DNA of 48,702 nt, from the NCBI GenBank assembly GCA_913049845.1, contig CAJWZE010000007.1:1-48702 (forward strand), written 5' to 3'. Of the stretch, positions 33,641-42,920 are shown piece by piece (the first letter of the stretch is position 1; every line of letters starts with the position of its first letter). Below the pieces are notes generated by a model, which saw only the letters and a program-made list of their open reading frames with translations, was not told the DNA's origin and ran no database searches. This DNA comes from an uncultured Cryomorphaceae bacterium (lineage in GTDB: Bacteria; Bacteroidota; Bacteroidia; Flavobacteriales; Schleiferiaceae). The position numbers and the translations under genes are program-made.

Positions 33641-36600
33641 TGAGAAAATTCGAATGGTTTCTAGCACTGCTGCTCTCGCTACAAATGAGCGCACAGAAGG
33701 TCGTCCGCTTTACAACCATTGATCAGTTCTCAGAGGAGTTTACCACGCTTATCAAACTACCGAAAGAGCAGAAGTCGCTCTTTGCAGATTCATTACTTCC
33801 TGACGTTACCTATGCTATTGATGAGGATTTTGAGGTGGATTGGATTACCCTGTGCAACAACATGCTGCGCAAGCGAATCACCGATCCTGATACTTGGGAA
33901 GAATTGTTCCGAATTACTGCATACATCCACAACAATGAGGAGTATGGTACTTTACTTAAAGTGGTCGATCACCTAAACACTTACATCCGTTCTAATCCTT
34001 CTTCTCGTACTAAAGATTACGTTGCCCAGCTCTATTTAAACATAGTTAGGCACCGCTTGTACGTAAAAAATGATTTAATCTGGAAGGCGCCCTACAGCGA
34101 ATGGAGCATGCAGTTCGACCAGAAAGAACTTTACTTTATCATCGGTGATGGCGACATCATTGGACGCTACCGTCAAGACAGCACCATTGTCATAGGTACT
34201 TCAGGTCGATTCTATCCGCGTACTAGTCGTCTTGAAGCCAACGGCGGCACAGTATTTTGGGGCCGTGTAGGTAAATACGAAGATGAGTTGTACGGAGAAC
34301 TGTCCTCTTGGTCACTCGACACACGCCAGGGATATTTCAAAGCAGATTCTGCCATCCTATATGCGCCGGAACTCTATGGCGAGCCACTTCAAGGCATTTT
34401 TGAGGAGCGATTGAGTGCCCGTGCCCAGCGCAGTGCCCAATACCCGCGCTTTGTCAGCTATAAAAATGACTTTTTACTTCCCAATGTGTACAATGAGGTA
34501 CACTTCCGAGGTGGTTTAGGTGTTGTGGGTCCCAACTACTATGGACTGTCGCCGGACAGTGCTATGGCGAAGGTGCAGTTCACCTACAATAATGACACCA
34601 TTATCACTTTACGCAGTGGTCGTTTCCTCTTCAGAGATTCCCTACTAAGCTCTGGCCGGGTTGAGGTAACGGCGCACCTTGGCGAGGACAGCCTCTACCA
34701 TCCGTATTGTGAAATGCGCTTCGACCCACGTTCTGGTCAAGTGCGCATTATCCGGTATAAAACAGGCCTAGGCCTCAGCTCTTGGACGGATTCCTACCAC
34801 GGAATGGATATGAATGTAGACCAGCTCATTTGGAACCAAGGCAAACCCAAATTATCCTTGCGCAACCTCAATCTAGGTTCTCAACAGTCCGCTGTATTTG
34901 AATCCAAGCAGTATTTTCGTATCGCTCGAATGGAGCAGATTGCAGGACTTCAAAGAACGCATCCCCTTATTGAATTGAAGAATGCAGCTTATGGGTATGG
35001 CTATGAAAACATGCCGTTGCTTGAGCTGACCTATGCCTTGCGTATGAATCCCGAAAGTGGTGAACGCTTCCTACTTGAAATGGCCATTCAAGGCTTTGTT
35101 GAGTTTGATGTTGACGCGCAGACCATCACACTTACCGACCGATTATTTGAATACTTGGAGAATTGGACCGGGAAGCGCGATTATGATGTGATTCAATTCG
35201 TTTCACGTATCGGCCAAGGGAGCAACGCCCAGATATCTCTACTCAACTATGAAATGGATATAGCGGGTGTACAGCGTATCGCTGTAAGTGATTCGCAACA
35301 AGTCAACCTCTATCCACGCGGTGGTAGAATTACTATGAAGAAAGACATGGATTTTACCTTCGATGGACAAATCAACGCCGGTCTTTTCAATTATTGGGGG
35401 CAGGGATACACCTTTGATTACCAGGGATTCCGCGTGGATATGCCACAGATCGATTCCATGCGCTTTAAGGTTCGAGAGTTTAATCCAGCACCGGGAGAGC
35501 GTGCGTCACTCGTCGATGTTCAGACCGTTCTTTCTGACCTTCAGGGGCAACTTTTGATTGACCAGCCGGACAACAAGAGTTCTCAGGAGTACCATCCTGA
35601 GTACCCAATTTTTCAAGCACTTAATAACTCATTCGTTTACTACGACGATAAAAAGATTCACGATGGTATCTACGAACGTTCAAGATTCTATATGGCTGTA
35701 GAGCCGTTTACTATCGACTCCTTAGACAATACGACTACGGACGGTATACTTTTCGATGCCACCTTCCACAGCGCGGATATCTTCCCAGTCTTTCAACAAC
35801 CCCTTCAGGTGATGCCTGACTATTCACTTGGATTTTCCACAATTATGCTGCCAACACCAAATTACCGCAGCAAAGGCATTTTTGAAGGCGAAATTGCTCT
35901 CTCTAATAATGGGCTTCATGCAGAAGGGCAGATTCAATACCTCCAGAGCTTGACCGTCTGTCCTGACATCCTTATGTTCCCGGATGATGCCGAGGGAAGG
36001 GCGACAACATTTGATATCGAAGAAGAATTTACAGGCAATGGAAATCCTCAGGCCTCAGGCAGAGATAATCCGTTCCATTGGTTTCCATATAGTGATTACA
36101 TTGAGGCTGAATCTAGAGCTATACCTTTTGGTATGTACGGCCCACAAAATGTTATAGCTGAGGGTCAGCTCACCTACGGCACTACTGGACTCTTTGGTAC
36201 TGGAGAGCTCAGATACCTTACTGCCAAGCACAACAGCGAAAACGAGGGTTATACCTTCTATAGAGGTTCGTTTGAGAGCGGCGAGCAAGATTTCCGGGTG
36301 AAAACAAAAAGTAGTGACGAGCAATGGGCCTTCGAGATGTTGGAAAGTTCGGCCCGCGTAGATTTTTTCAAGCGTGAAGGGGTCTTTGATAAATTAGACC
36401 CGGCAAGTTTCATAGAATTTCCTGCCAATCAATACATAGCTTACATGGACCATGCTGAATGGCATATGGATAAAGCCAGGGTAGACATTAAGCAGAATAC
36501 CGGCGAAGAGGCTTACCTGGTCAGTACTCATCCGTTACAGGATAGCTTAGATTTTAGTGCAGGATTTGCCCGCTTTGACCTGGCGCCAAGTGTACTTGAG

Positions 36601-38034
36601 GCCTTCGATGTTCCAGAAATAGAAGTGGCTGATGCACGTATCATTCCAGATAGCGGCTATGTGGTGGTGCGTATGAATGCGGCTATGGATGCACTCAAGA
36701 ATTCGGAGATTATTGCCAACCGCTACTCAAAACTTCACGCCTTTTACGAGGCAACAACATATATTAGAGGACATTACCGCTATACAGCGCACGGCATGTA
36801 CGATTACCTCGATGAAGAAGGCTCTACTTGGCCCATAGAGTTTGAAAGCATCAAGCTAGATACCGCAGGTATGACTATTGGTATAGCGGAAATAGAGGAG
36901 AAGGACGACTTCTTTTTGAGCCCCTATTTCGGATACAGAGGGAAGGTTCGGCTCGAAGCCGACCAGCAACCTATGTTCTTCAAGGGCTCAATTCTTATCC
37001 AAAACGAATGCCGTAACCTTCAAACTACTTGGTTTGATATTGCCAGCTATGTCGACCCTACAGACATTGTTATTGAATTGCCCGAGAATAATCCCTTACA
37101 ACTTCGAGATAACACTTTTAATGGTATCTACATTTCCCAAGATAGCCTTGGAGGCCACAGTAACTTTCTGTCGAAATATGCAGACCGTGCAGATATAGAA
37201 TTGCTCTCGGCCACTGGTGTGTTGTTCTACGACCATCAAGAAGAGGGCTATGTAATTACCACATATGAGAAACTCAAGGATAACTCCGCACCTGATCCTT
37301 ATCTAATATTCCACAACTACGATTGTGACCTATATGCTACAGGTTCTATAGAGGTTTTTAAAAATTCTGGTGGCCTAACTATGGCAATGGCCGGTGAGGT
37401 TCGTCACGATTTGGATAAAGACGATATATACATTGATGCAGTATGGATCTTGGATGCCCCAGTGGATAAAGATGCTTGGGAGCTTGTCGGCGGACTCTTC
37501 TCGGACGGATCGGGCACCTTAAGAAGCGACGATGAGGCTTATGTGCAAGGAATTTATGGTCTCCTAGGTCAGAAGGCAGGATTAAAGTTTTTGAGTGATT
37601 TAATTTACATTGAAGAGGACGGTGGATTCCCAAAAGAGCTTAGTCAAACCCTCGTGATGAGTGGAATAAAACTAAAATACAGCGGGCGTTACAAGAGTTT
37701 TAGAAGCGACGGCAAGGCATTTATTCAAAACATCTATAATGTTCCAATTTTTGCTGAGGTCGATTGCCTGATGGAAATAAAAGAGCGTCGAAGGGGCAGT
37801 GAGATTACACTTTATTTAGATAATGGGACTGATTTTTTCTACATCGCCTTTAAAGGCACTGTTATGAGCTTACGAACCAGCGATGAAGAATTTAACGCAA
37901 GTATAGTAGCTAAAGATTTTAAGGAACGCAGCGTAGCCGCAAAAGGTGACCAGCCAGCGTTCACGTACAACCTAGCTGGTAAAGGTAAAATCATGCTTCT
38001 CAAGCGTCGCTTTGGTATCAAGGACATAAAATAA
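33640..38034 (+). CDS. Very large exported protein of unknown function
   Basis: 1464 residues with a signal peptide (MRKFEWFLALLLSLQMSAQK) and no membrane span in the mature part. The chain is all-beta in character, with repeated aromatic-glycine strands, and recurrent blocks such as SAILYAPELYGEPLQGIFEERL (about 240) and DSMRFKVREFNPA (about 605), and ends in a basic tail (LLKRRFGIKDIK). I recognise no enzyme motif. It shares some look with large periplasmic scaffold or LPS-handling proteins, but no named domain can be claimed. It is translated in line with prmA (1-base overlap) and precedes clpS. The 5' end is codon-adapted and intact, so it is expressed. Its size fits a periplasmic or outer-membrane-associated assembly factor. 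Confidence 0.75.
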   Translation: MRKFEWFLALLLSLQMSAQKVVRFTTIDQFSEEFTTLIKLPKEQKSLFADSLLPDVTYAIDEDFEVDWITLCNNMLRKRITDPDTWEELFRITAYIHNNEEYGTLLKVVDHLNTYIRSNPSSRTKDYVAQLYLNIVRHRLYVKNDLIWKAPYSEWSMQFDQKELYFIIGDGDIIGRYRQDSTIVIGTSGRFYPRTSRLEANGGTVFWGRVGKYEDELYGELSSWSLDTRQGYFKADSAILYAPELYGEPLQGIFEERLSARAQRSAQYPRFVSYKNDFLLPNVYNEVHFRGGLGVVGPNYYGLSPDSAMAKVQFTYNNDTIITLRSGRFLFRDSLLSSGRVEVTAHLGEDSLYHPYCEMRFDPRSGQVRIIRYKTGLGLSSWTDSYHGMDMNVDQLIWNQGKPKLSLRNLNLGSQQSAVFESKQYFRIARMEQIAGLQRTHPLIELKNAAYGYGYENMPLLELTYALRMNPESGERFLLEMAIQGFVEFDVDAQTITLTDRLFEYLENWTGKRDYDVIQFVSRIGQGSNAQISLLNYEMDIAGVQRIAVSDSQQVNLYPRGGRITMKKDMDFTFDGQINAGLFNYWGQGYTFDYQGFRVDMPQIDSMRFKVREFNPAPGERASLVDVQTVLSDLQGQLLIDQPDNKSSQEYHPEYPIFQALNNSFVYYDDKKIHDGIYERSRFYMAVEPFTIDSLDNTTTDGILFDATFHSADIFPVFQQPLQVMPDYSLGFSTIMLPTPNYRSKGIFEGEIALSNNGLHAEGQIQYLQSLTVCPDILMFPDDAEGRATTFDIEEEFTGNGNPQASGRDNPFHWFPYSDYIEAESRAIPFGMYGPQNVIAEGQLTYGTTGLFGTGELRYLTAKHNSENEGYTFYRGSFESGEQDFRVKTKSSDEQWAFEMLESSARVDFFKREGVFDKLDPASFIEFPANQYIAYMDHAEWHMDKARVDIKQNTGEEAYLVSTHPLQDSLDFSAGFARFDLAPSVLEAFDVPEIEVADARIIPDSGYVVVRMNAAMDALKNSEIIANRYSKLHAFYEATTYIRGHYRYTAHGMYDYLDEEGSTWPIEFESIKLDTAGMTIGIAEIEEKDDFFLSPYFGYRGKVRLEADQQPMFFKGSILIQNECRNLQTTWFDIASYVDPTDIVIELPENNPLQLRDNTFNGIYISQDSLGGHSNFLSKYADRADIELLSATGVLFYDHQEEGYVITTYEKLKDNSAPDPYLIFHNYDCDLYATGSIEVFKNSGGLTMAMAGEVRHDLDKDDIYIDAVWILDAPVDKDAWELVGGLFSDGSGTLRSDDEAYVQGIYGLLGQKAGLKFLSDLIYIEEDGGFPKELSQTLVMSGIKLKYSGRYKSFRSDGKAFIQNIYNVPIFAEVDCLMEIKERRRGSEITLYLDNGTDFFYIAFKGTVMSLRTSDEEFNASIVAKDFKERSVAAKGDQPAFTYNLAGKGKIMLLKRRFGIKDIK

Positions 38035-38119
38035 TTTGTCCAAAGAGGTTTTTAATTTTTTTGAAAAAGTACTTGGACAAACTGGTGAAAGAATTCCTTT
38101 TTGAGCTTATTTTTACAAC

Positions 38120-38389
38120 ATGAGTTCTCAAGAAAAATATCAACCTAGCTATGATTCTGTTGTTTTAAAGGAACAGTCCTTGGTCTTGTTTAATGATCAT
38201 GACAATTCATTTGACTTTGTTATTGAAGTCCTGTGCACTGTATGTGATCACACGGAGGAACAGGCCGAGCAGTGCGCATGGATTACCCACTATAAAGGGA
38301 GGTGTCAGGTGATGTCGGGCTCCTACGACCAATTGCGCTCAAAGGCTGATTTAATGCTAGATGTAGGCTTGACTGTTGAGATTCAATAA
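38120..38389 (+). CDS. clpS: ClpS, adaptor of the ClpAP protease
   Basis: 89 residues. The peptide-binding signature is VLFNDHDNSFDFVIEVL near 28-44, then CDHTEEQAEQCAWITHYKGRCQV near 49-71, and LRSKADLMLDVGLTVEI at the C-terminus. ClpS delivers N-degron substrates to ClpA/ClpC. It is 85 bases after the large gene and likely has its own promoter; a TATTTTTA is seen at 38108. Confidence 0.88.
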   Translation: MSSQEKYQPSYDSVVLKEQSLVLFNDHDNSFDFVIEVLCTVCDHTEEQAEQCAWITHYKGRCQVMSGSYDQLRSKADLMLDVGLTVEIQ

Positions 38390-38445
38390 GCTATCCATCA
38401 AAGGTAAATCGTCACTAAAATTTATTTCCAAAAAATTATTTTACG

Positions 38446-38478
38446 CTTGTACGAGCCTAAGTTTTTACTATATATTTG
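38446..38478 (+). promoter_or_regulatory. Promoter of tRNA-Arg
   Basis: TTG at 38446-38448 and TATATTTG at 38471-38478, with 22 bases between, match the Bacteroidota pattern. The tRNA begins 19 bases after the -7 element. Confidence 0.65.
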
Positions 38479-38497
38479 CCCTCCCACCAGGGCACAT

Positions 38498-38571
38498 GGC
38501 CGTGTAGCTCAACTGGATAGAGTACTTGACTACGAATCAAGCGGTTGAAGGTTCGAATCCTTCCACGGTCA
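38498..38571 (+). tRNA. tRNA-Arg (ACG)
   Basis: 74 bases fold as a cloverleaf: acceptor stem GGCCGTG / CACGGTC with discriminator A, D-arm with AGCTC, anticodon stem CTTGA...TCAAG with loop CTACGAA (anticodon ACG), and T-arm GTTCGAATC. The A34 would be deaminated to inosine to read CGU, CGC and CGA. CCA is not encoded. Confidence 0.95.
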
Positions 38572-38670
38572 CTAATAGCACCTGTTAGCAATAGCATGTG
38601 TTTTTGTTTTCGAGGCGATAAGGTAAAAAAAGAGGGCAAAAGCCGTATTTATAAGTCTCTGTCCCTATTA

Positions 38671-40293
38671 TCAAGACCCAAGCATCTGCTTGCGTTGCGC
38701 CGAAATTTTAGTATTGGAAATGTATTCGTCGTATTCTACCATTTTATCTAACACCCCATAACGGAAGATTTCAATAATTCGGTTTGCCACAGTCTGATTA
38801 ATTGTATGATCGTGTGAGGTGAACATCAAGGTTCCTTTGAAATCTTTCATACCGTTGTTCAACGCCTGAATACTCTCAAGGTCGAGGTGGTTGGTGGGTT
38901 CGTCTAAGAATAAGAGATTCGCTTGTTCAAGCATCATTTTACTGAGCATACAGCGAACTTTTTCACCCCCGGATAGTACACTAGCACTTTTGAATACCTC
39001 TTCTCCAGAGAAAAGCATTTTTCCTAGGAATCCTCGTACGAATACCTCGTCCTTATTTTTAGGGCTGTATTCACGTAGCCAATCAATAAGGTTGTCCTCA
39101 GTTTCAAAGAATGCCGCATTATCGTTAGGCAAGTAAGCGTGCTTAATGGTTTGTCCGTAAGCGAAAGAGCCAGTACTTGGCTGTTGTTTTCCAGCCAGGA
39201 TTTCATAAAGTACGGTAAGAATTCTGTGGTCGTCACAAAGCAGAGCTACTTTATCACCTCTATTGAGTTTGAAGCTTAGGTTTTGGAAAAGAACATTACC
39301 CTGCTTGTCGTGAGCAGTAAGGCCGTCGACTTCGAGAATCTGGTCGCCGGCATCTCGCTCTTGCTCGAAAATGATTGCAGGGTACATTCTTGAGGATGCC
39401 TGAATTTCGTCAACATTAATCTTATCAAGCATCTTTTTTCTAGAAGTAGCCTGTTTACTTTTCGATGCATTGGCCGCGAAACGAGAAATAAACTCCTGTA
39501 GTTCTTTACGCTTATCTTCTGCTTTCTTATTGGCTGCTTGACGTTGACGAAGTGCCAATTGTGAACTCTCATACCAAAAGCTGTAGTTACCCGTGTAAAG
39601 TTTGATTCGTTTGAAGTCGATATCGGCGATGTGAGTACAAACTGTATCTAGAAAGTGACGATCGTGACTCACAACGATTACCGTATTCTTAAAATCGATT
39701 AGGAAATCCTCTAACCAGGAAATAGTCTTGAGATCTAAATCGTTCGTTGGCTCATCGAGAATAAGAAGGTCTGGATTACCAAAAAGTGCCTGTGCAAGCA
39801 GTACACGAACCTTTGCAGAGCCCTCCATATCCTTCATCAGAGTGTAGTGGTCATCGGTGGAGATGCCTAGGCCACTTAGCAGGTTTCCTGCATCGCTTTC
39901 AGAATTCCAGCCATCCATCTCTTCAAACTGAACTTCAAGGTCAGCTGCAATAAGGCCGTCTTGCTCATTGAAATCCGTCTTCATGTAAATGGCATCTTTC
40001 TTTTGCATTAGATCCCACAAGGGTTGGTTTCCTCGGATAACCGTATTTAGTACGGTTTCTTCATCAAAGGTAAAGTGATTCTGAGATAGTACGGACATTC
40101 TTTTGCCGTTCTCTAAACTGACATTTCCTGAATTTGGGCTTACCTCACCACTGAGGATTTTTAAGAAAGTTGATTTACCAGCTCCATTGGCTCCAATAAG
40201 TCCATAACAACGTTCACCGTGGAACTTGATATTAACATCTTCGAATAGTATGCGCTTCCCAAATTGAAGCGTGACGTTAGATACATTTAGCAT
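38671..40293 (-). CDS. ABC-F type ATPase (YbiT-like)
   Basis: 540 residues with two ABC cassettes. Walker A of the first is GANGAGKST near 34; LDEPTNDLDL and HDRHFLD follow. The second cassette has a degenerate P-loop (LLCDDHRILTVLY near 350) and a good signature LSGGEKVRC and LFLDEPTNHLDLES. The interdomain arm and lack of membrane spans fit ABC-F, ribosome-associated translation factors; the YbiT-like subtype is a provisional choice. The second Walker A (normally GxxGxGKS/T) is missing, an odd feature shared by some YbiT-like members. It stands alone on the reverse strand. Confidence 0.88.
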   Translation of the reverse strand: MLNVSNVTLQFGKRILFEDVNIKFHGERCYGLIGANGAGKSTFLKILSGEVSPNSGNVSLENGKRMSVLSQNHFTFDEETVLNTVIRGNQPLWDLMQKKDAIYMKTDFNEQDGLIAADLEVQFEEMDGWNSESDAGNLLSGLGISTDDHYTLMKDMEGSAKVRVLLAQALFGNPDLLILDEPTNDLDLKTISWLEDFLIDFKNTVIVVSHDRHFLDTVCTHIADIDFKRIKLYTGNYSFWYESSQLALRQRQAANKKAEDKRKELQEFISRFAANASKSKQATSRKKMLDKINVDEIQASSRMYPAIIFEQERDAGDQILEVDGLTAHDKQGNVLFQNLSFKLNRGDKVALLCDDHRILTVLYEILAGKQQPSTGSFAYGQTIKHAYLPNDNAAFFETEDNLIDWLREYSPKNKDEVFVRGFLGKMLFSGEEVFKSASVLSGGEKVRCMLSKMMLEQANLLFLDEPTNHLDLESIQALNNGMKDFKGTLMFTSHDHTINQTVANRIIEIFRYGVLDKMVEYDEYISNTKISAQRKQMLGS

Positions 40294-40424
40294 GATTGGA
40301 CATTTTATGGGCGGTAAAGGTAACTATACTTACCTGCTTATTTTTTTAGTGCTTATGTTTAAAGCCATCAAGGGTAGCCTTGAACTTAATGTGTTATAAC
40401 TTGTTAACGCAAAAGAATGAAGAA

Positions 40425-41297
40425 ATGGTTATACCTGTCTTTACATATGCATTTAGAAAGTCGCTTGGTCGAGGGATGCTCTATGCAGCCATCTTAAGTT
40501 TTATTGTCCATCTTATTTTGCACTTACTGCGCGACTACATTCCCGGCGGTATAAATGCTTCTTTGTTGAAAGATCCAATTAGTGCAATCTATACTCCGTT
40601 CTCCATCTTATTAGTCTATGAGGCGTATTTGATGATTTATTATTTAAGGAGAAGTACCACACTTTATATCGCAAAGCAGTATGAGGTTATCGCTCTGATT
40701 TTGATTCGAGGGTTGTTTAAAGATATGGCCGCGCTTGATTTGAAATCAGATTTTTGGCTAAGCGACCATAATGTGAATCTCTACGTGGACTTGCTAAGTG
40801 TAATGCTGCTGTTCTTCTTGATTTATTCTTTTTATAAACTCAGTGGTTCGTTGCGCTATGACGCCTTTGAAGAACAGGAACAGAAAGAGCTCGGAGCGAA
40901 CATCAAGCGATTTGTGAAGTATAAGCACTACTTGAGTATCGGACTATTCTTCTTGTTCATCCTTTTGGGTATTCGAAGCTTTGTGGAATGGGCTATTCCC
41001 ATCTTCAATCACATTGATGAAACCAATATGATTGAGATTAATGCTATATTCTTCGAGGAATTCTACAACTTCTTGATTATTTCTGACGTGATTATCTTAT
41101 TGCTTTCTTTGTTATACACGGACAACTTCCCAGTAATCATACGGAATTCATCTTTCGTAATATCTACGGTTTTACTAAAGCTCTCTTTTACAGCGGAAGG
41201 ACTACTTAGTCAAGGCCTGATTATCCTAGGTGTCTCATTTGGCGTGCTTATGCTCTTGATTCACAACAAGTTTAAGGCGTTACACAAAATTAGTTGA
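40425..41297 (+). CDS. Polytopic membrane protein of unknown function
   Basis: 290 residues from the ATG at 40425; an in-frame ATG at 40389 would add 12 residues. Seven or eight hydrophobic segments are seen (for example LYAAILSFIVHLILHLL, LLSVMLLFFLIYSFY, LSIGLFFLFILLGIRSFV, SDVIILLLSLLY). A charged loop, YDAFEEQEQKELGANIKRF, sits in the middle. No transporter or sensor motif is visible and I cannot name the family. It is convergent with alkB. A TATGTTTA at 40354 is a possible -7 element. Confidence 0.75.
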   Translation: MVIPVFTYAFRKSLGRGMLYAAILSFIVHLILHLLRDYIPGGINASLLKDPISAIYTPFSILLVYEAYLMIYYLRRSTTLYIAKQYEVIALILIRGLFKDMAALDLKSDFWLSDHNVNLYVDLLSVMLLFFLIYSFYKLSGSLRYDAFEEQEQKELGANIKRFVKYKHYLSIGLFFLFILLGIRSFVEWAIPIFNHIDETNMIEINAIFFEEFYNFLIISDVIILLLSLLYTDNFPVIIRNSSFVISTVLLKLSFTAEGLLSQGLIILGVSFGVLMLLIHNKFKALHKIS

Positions 41298-41435
41298 CCC
41301 CGACTCTTCATACGAAACGGCGTGTTGCTGTCGTTGAGATAGATGCTTGCTTTGTGGCTAAAAGCTTCAGATTTGATATCTATGTCTTGAGGCGGATAAT
41401 GATTATGTCGATATATAGTGATTTCGTTATGAATG

Positions 41436-42443
41436 CTATGGAATACGGGGATGAACAATCTTCATGAATAAAGGAGGGATAAGACTTAAAATCATCATGC
41501 CTGGATACCCTGTAGGCAGCTGTGGGCTGTCGTCGTGATGATCAAGAAGTGGGAATTCTTTGTTCGGCAGATAATGGTGGTCACTGTGACGACTTAATTC
41601 AAATAGTATAGCTCGTCCCCACATATGATTGCTGTTCCAACTGTGCACGGGACGTACATTTTCATATCGAAAGTCACTAACCTTATCTCTTGATAATCCG
41701 TAGTGCTCAATGTATTGAACGGTTTCCAATAAAATCCATCCAGTTATGCTCGCACCAAAGAACCCAACCAACCCTGTACTACCGAAATTTTCCAAGATAA
41801 TTGCGATTAGTAACAGCTGGAACAGTGTATAGTGCAGCATTTTATTCTTCAGTAGGTTTCCTTTACTGAGCTGAATACCAATCTTCCATGCACTGAAGTA
41901 GCTGAAGACAATAGAGCGTAGCCAAAAGCTATATATCCATTCACCGCGTCGTGCTGATGAAGGGTCATCAGGCGTTCCAACATTTTTGTGGTGACCAAAG
42001 TTGTGCTCTAAGAAGAAGTGTGTGTATAGAGTAGTGGTAAGTAATATTTTGGCCAAAAATTGGTCTATTTTGTTGGTTTTATGTCCTAATTCGTGAGCAA
42101 CATTGATACCAATGACGCCGCACATTATACCGAAAGAGAGGATTCGGCCAATAAGGGTTACTTTATCTAACGGTATTGAGATTTGAACCATTAGATAAAT
42201 TCCACAGATAATTTGCACCGGAACTGTCAATCGTAATGCCCAAATGTAAAAACTATCTGTTGTCGTTTTGTTTCTCTGTTCTTGATTCAAGTTGCTCGTA
42301 TTGGGAGTAAATAGAAATTCCATTAAGGGAATAAAGACAAAGGCTTCAATTACGGGTAAATACGACCAAAGTCCGAATGAGTGAAAACTAATAAGTGCGA
42401 GAATCGGTAATGTGAAAACAAAGAGGTATCGAAATTTTCCCAT
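41436..42443 (-). CDS. alkB: AlkB-type alkane 1-monooxygenase / fatty-acid hydroxylase family
   Basis: 335 residues from the ATG at 42443; a longer open frame to 42521 crosses a terminator-like hairpin and is less likely. The membrane-bound diiron oxygenase motifs are all present: HELGHKT near 118, EHNFGHH near 147, SRHSDHHYLP near 288, with NSNHMWGRA before the last. Six spans are seen. AlkB hydroxylates terminal methyl groups of alkanes or related chains with rubredoxin as donor; no rubredoxin gene is adjacent. The true substrate may be a membrane lipid rather than alkane, as the context is unclear. It is divergent from two Crp-like regulators at 42921. Confidence 0.86.
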   Translation of the reverse strand: MGKFRYLFVFTLPILALISFHSFGLWSYLPVIEAFVFIPLMEFLFTPNTSNLNQEQRNKTTTDSFYIWALRLTVPVQIICGIYLMVQISIPLDKVTLIGRILSFGIMCGVIGINVAHELGHKTNKIDQFLAKILLTTTLYTHFFLEHNFGHHKNVGTPDDPSSARRGEWIYSFWLRSIVFSYFSAWKIGIQLSKGNLLKNKMLHYTLFQLLLIAIILENFGSTGLVGFFGASITGWILLETVQYIEHYGLSRDKVSDFRYENVRPVHSWNSNHMWGRAILFELSRHSDHHYLPNKEFPLLDHHDDSPQLPTGYPGMMILSLIPPLFMKIVHPRIP

Positions 42444-42462
42444 AGTTGTGATGTTAGCGCCC

Positions 42463-42525
42463 TTAAGATAAAAAAAGACCACCGAAATGCCGGCCTTTTG
42501 CTGAGGTGAACAAGTTTTCACTCAT
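42463..42525 (-). promoter_or_regulatory. alkB leader: terminator-like hairpin inside a 20-codon leader frame
   Basis: On the reverse strand, AAAAGGCC ... GGTCTTTT forms a stem around 42473-42498, followed by a T run (42469-42475). A 20-codon frame, ATG at 42525, TAA at 42463-42465, covers the whole hairpin and ends 19 bases ahead of the alkB ATG. This layout could permit premature termination or attenuation. The stem is short and partly G-U, so the case is suggestive only. Confidence 0.3.
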
Positions 42526-42609
42526 TTACATTAACTTTTATAGCGGCACACCGTCCGTTGACAAAGGTTATTCCTAGGTAAAAGGGCCCGGATTTTTTTA
42601 TTTCAAGTT

Positions 42610-42624
42610 AATTCGAATCGAATT
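42610..42624. promoter_or_regulatory. Perfect 15-base palindrome, candidate operator
   Basis: AATTCGA-A-TCGAATT is perfectly symmetric around 42617 and lies between the alkB and regulator starts. A second related palindrome, AATTCGAATT, is at 42807-42816. A symmetric site in this place is what a dimeric regulator such as the adjoining Crp-like proteins would use; binding is not shown. Confidence 0.4.
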
Positions 42625-42806
42625 CTGATATAGACTGTCCCGCTTCGTTGACCATTAGAATGTGTTCAATTTCTAAGTTGCTCTCTAGAGTGATTGGATT
42701 AAAGTTTCGTACCCGATGAGGCTTGATTTTTTTAGATGCGGACGGTTAAGCGGCTTCTAGAACACTTAAGTGAAAATTATTTTTTATTTCATTTTAACCC
42801 AATGGG

Positions 42807-42816
42807 AATTCGAATT
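42807..42816. promoter_or_regulatory. Second palindrome, AATTCGAATT
   Basis: Ten-base perfect palindrome that repeats the AATTCGA half-site of the 42610 palindrome, about 190 bases downstream, and upstream of the -33 element for the first regulator. A candidate second operator. Confidence 0.35.
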
Positions 42817-42854
42817 GATAAATAGAGATAGATTCTAAAAAAGTGATCTTCAAG

Positions 42855-42884
42855 TTGTTTTGTGATTAAATTCTAATATCTTAG
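42855..42884 (+). promoter_or_regulatory. Candidate promoter for the Crp-like pair
   Basis: TTG (42855-42857), 19-base spacer and TATCTTAG (42877-42884), close to TAnnTTTG but imperfect. The first regulator starts 37 bases later. Confidence 0.3.
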
Positions 42885-42920
42885 AAAGACAATATAATAA
42901 CACGTTGAAACCCTTTCATT

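Larger units (their letters stand above)
42444..42920. other. 477-base divergent control region of alkB and the Crp-like pair
   Basis: No RNA gene or coding frame is convincing. It holds the alkB leader hairpin (42463-42525), two palindromes sharing the half-site AATTCGA (42610-42624 and 42807-42816), and a TTG-N19-TATCTTAG element (42855-42884) ahead of the first regulator. The unusual length suggests regulated divergent transcription. Confidence 0.5.

Noticed and set aside
38457-38639. Reverse frame over tRNA-Arg
   Set aside because: Antisense to a clear tRNA, with no independent support.
41261-41458. Reverse frame of 65 codons, starting inside the end of alkB and running into the membrane-protein gene
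   Set aside because: The start is a TTG inside alkB, it overlaps the 3' end of the converging gene by 37 bases, and I recognise nothing. It is not excluded, but cannot be supported.
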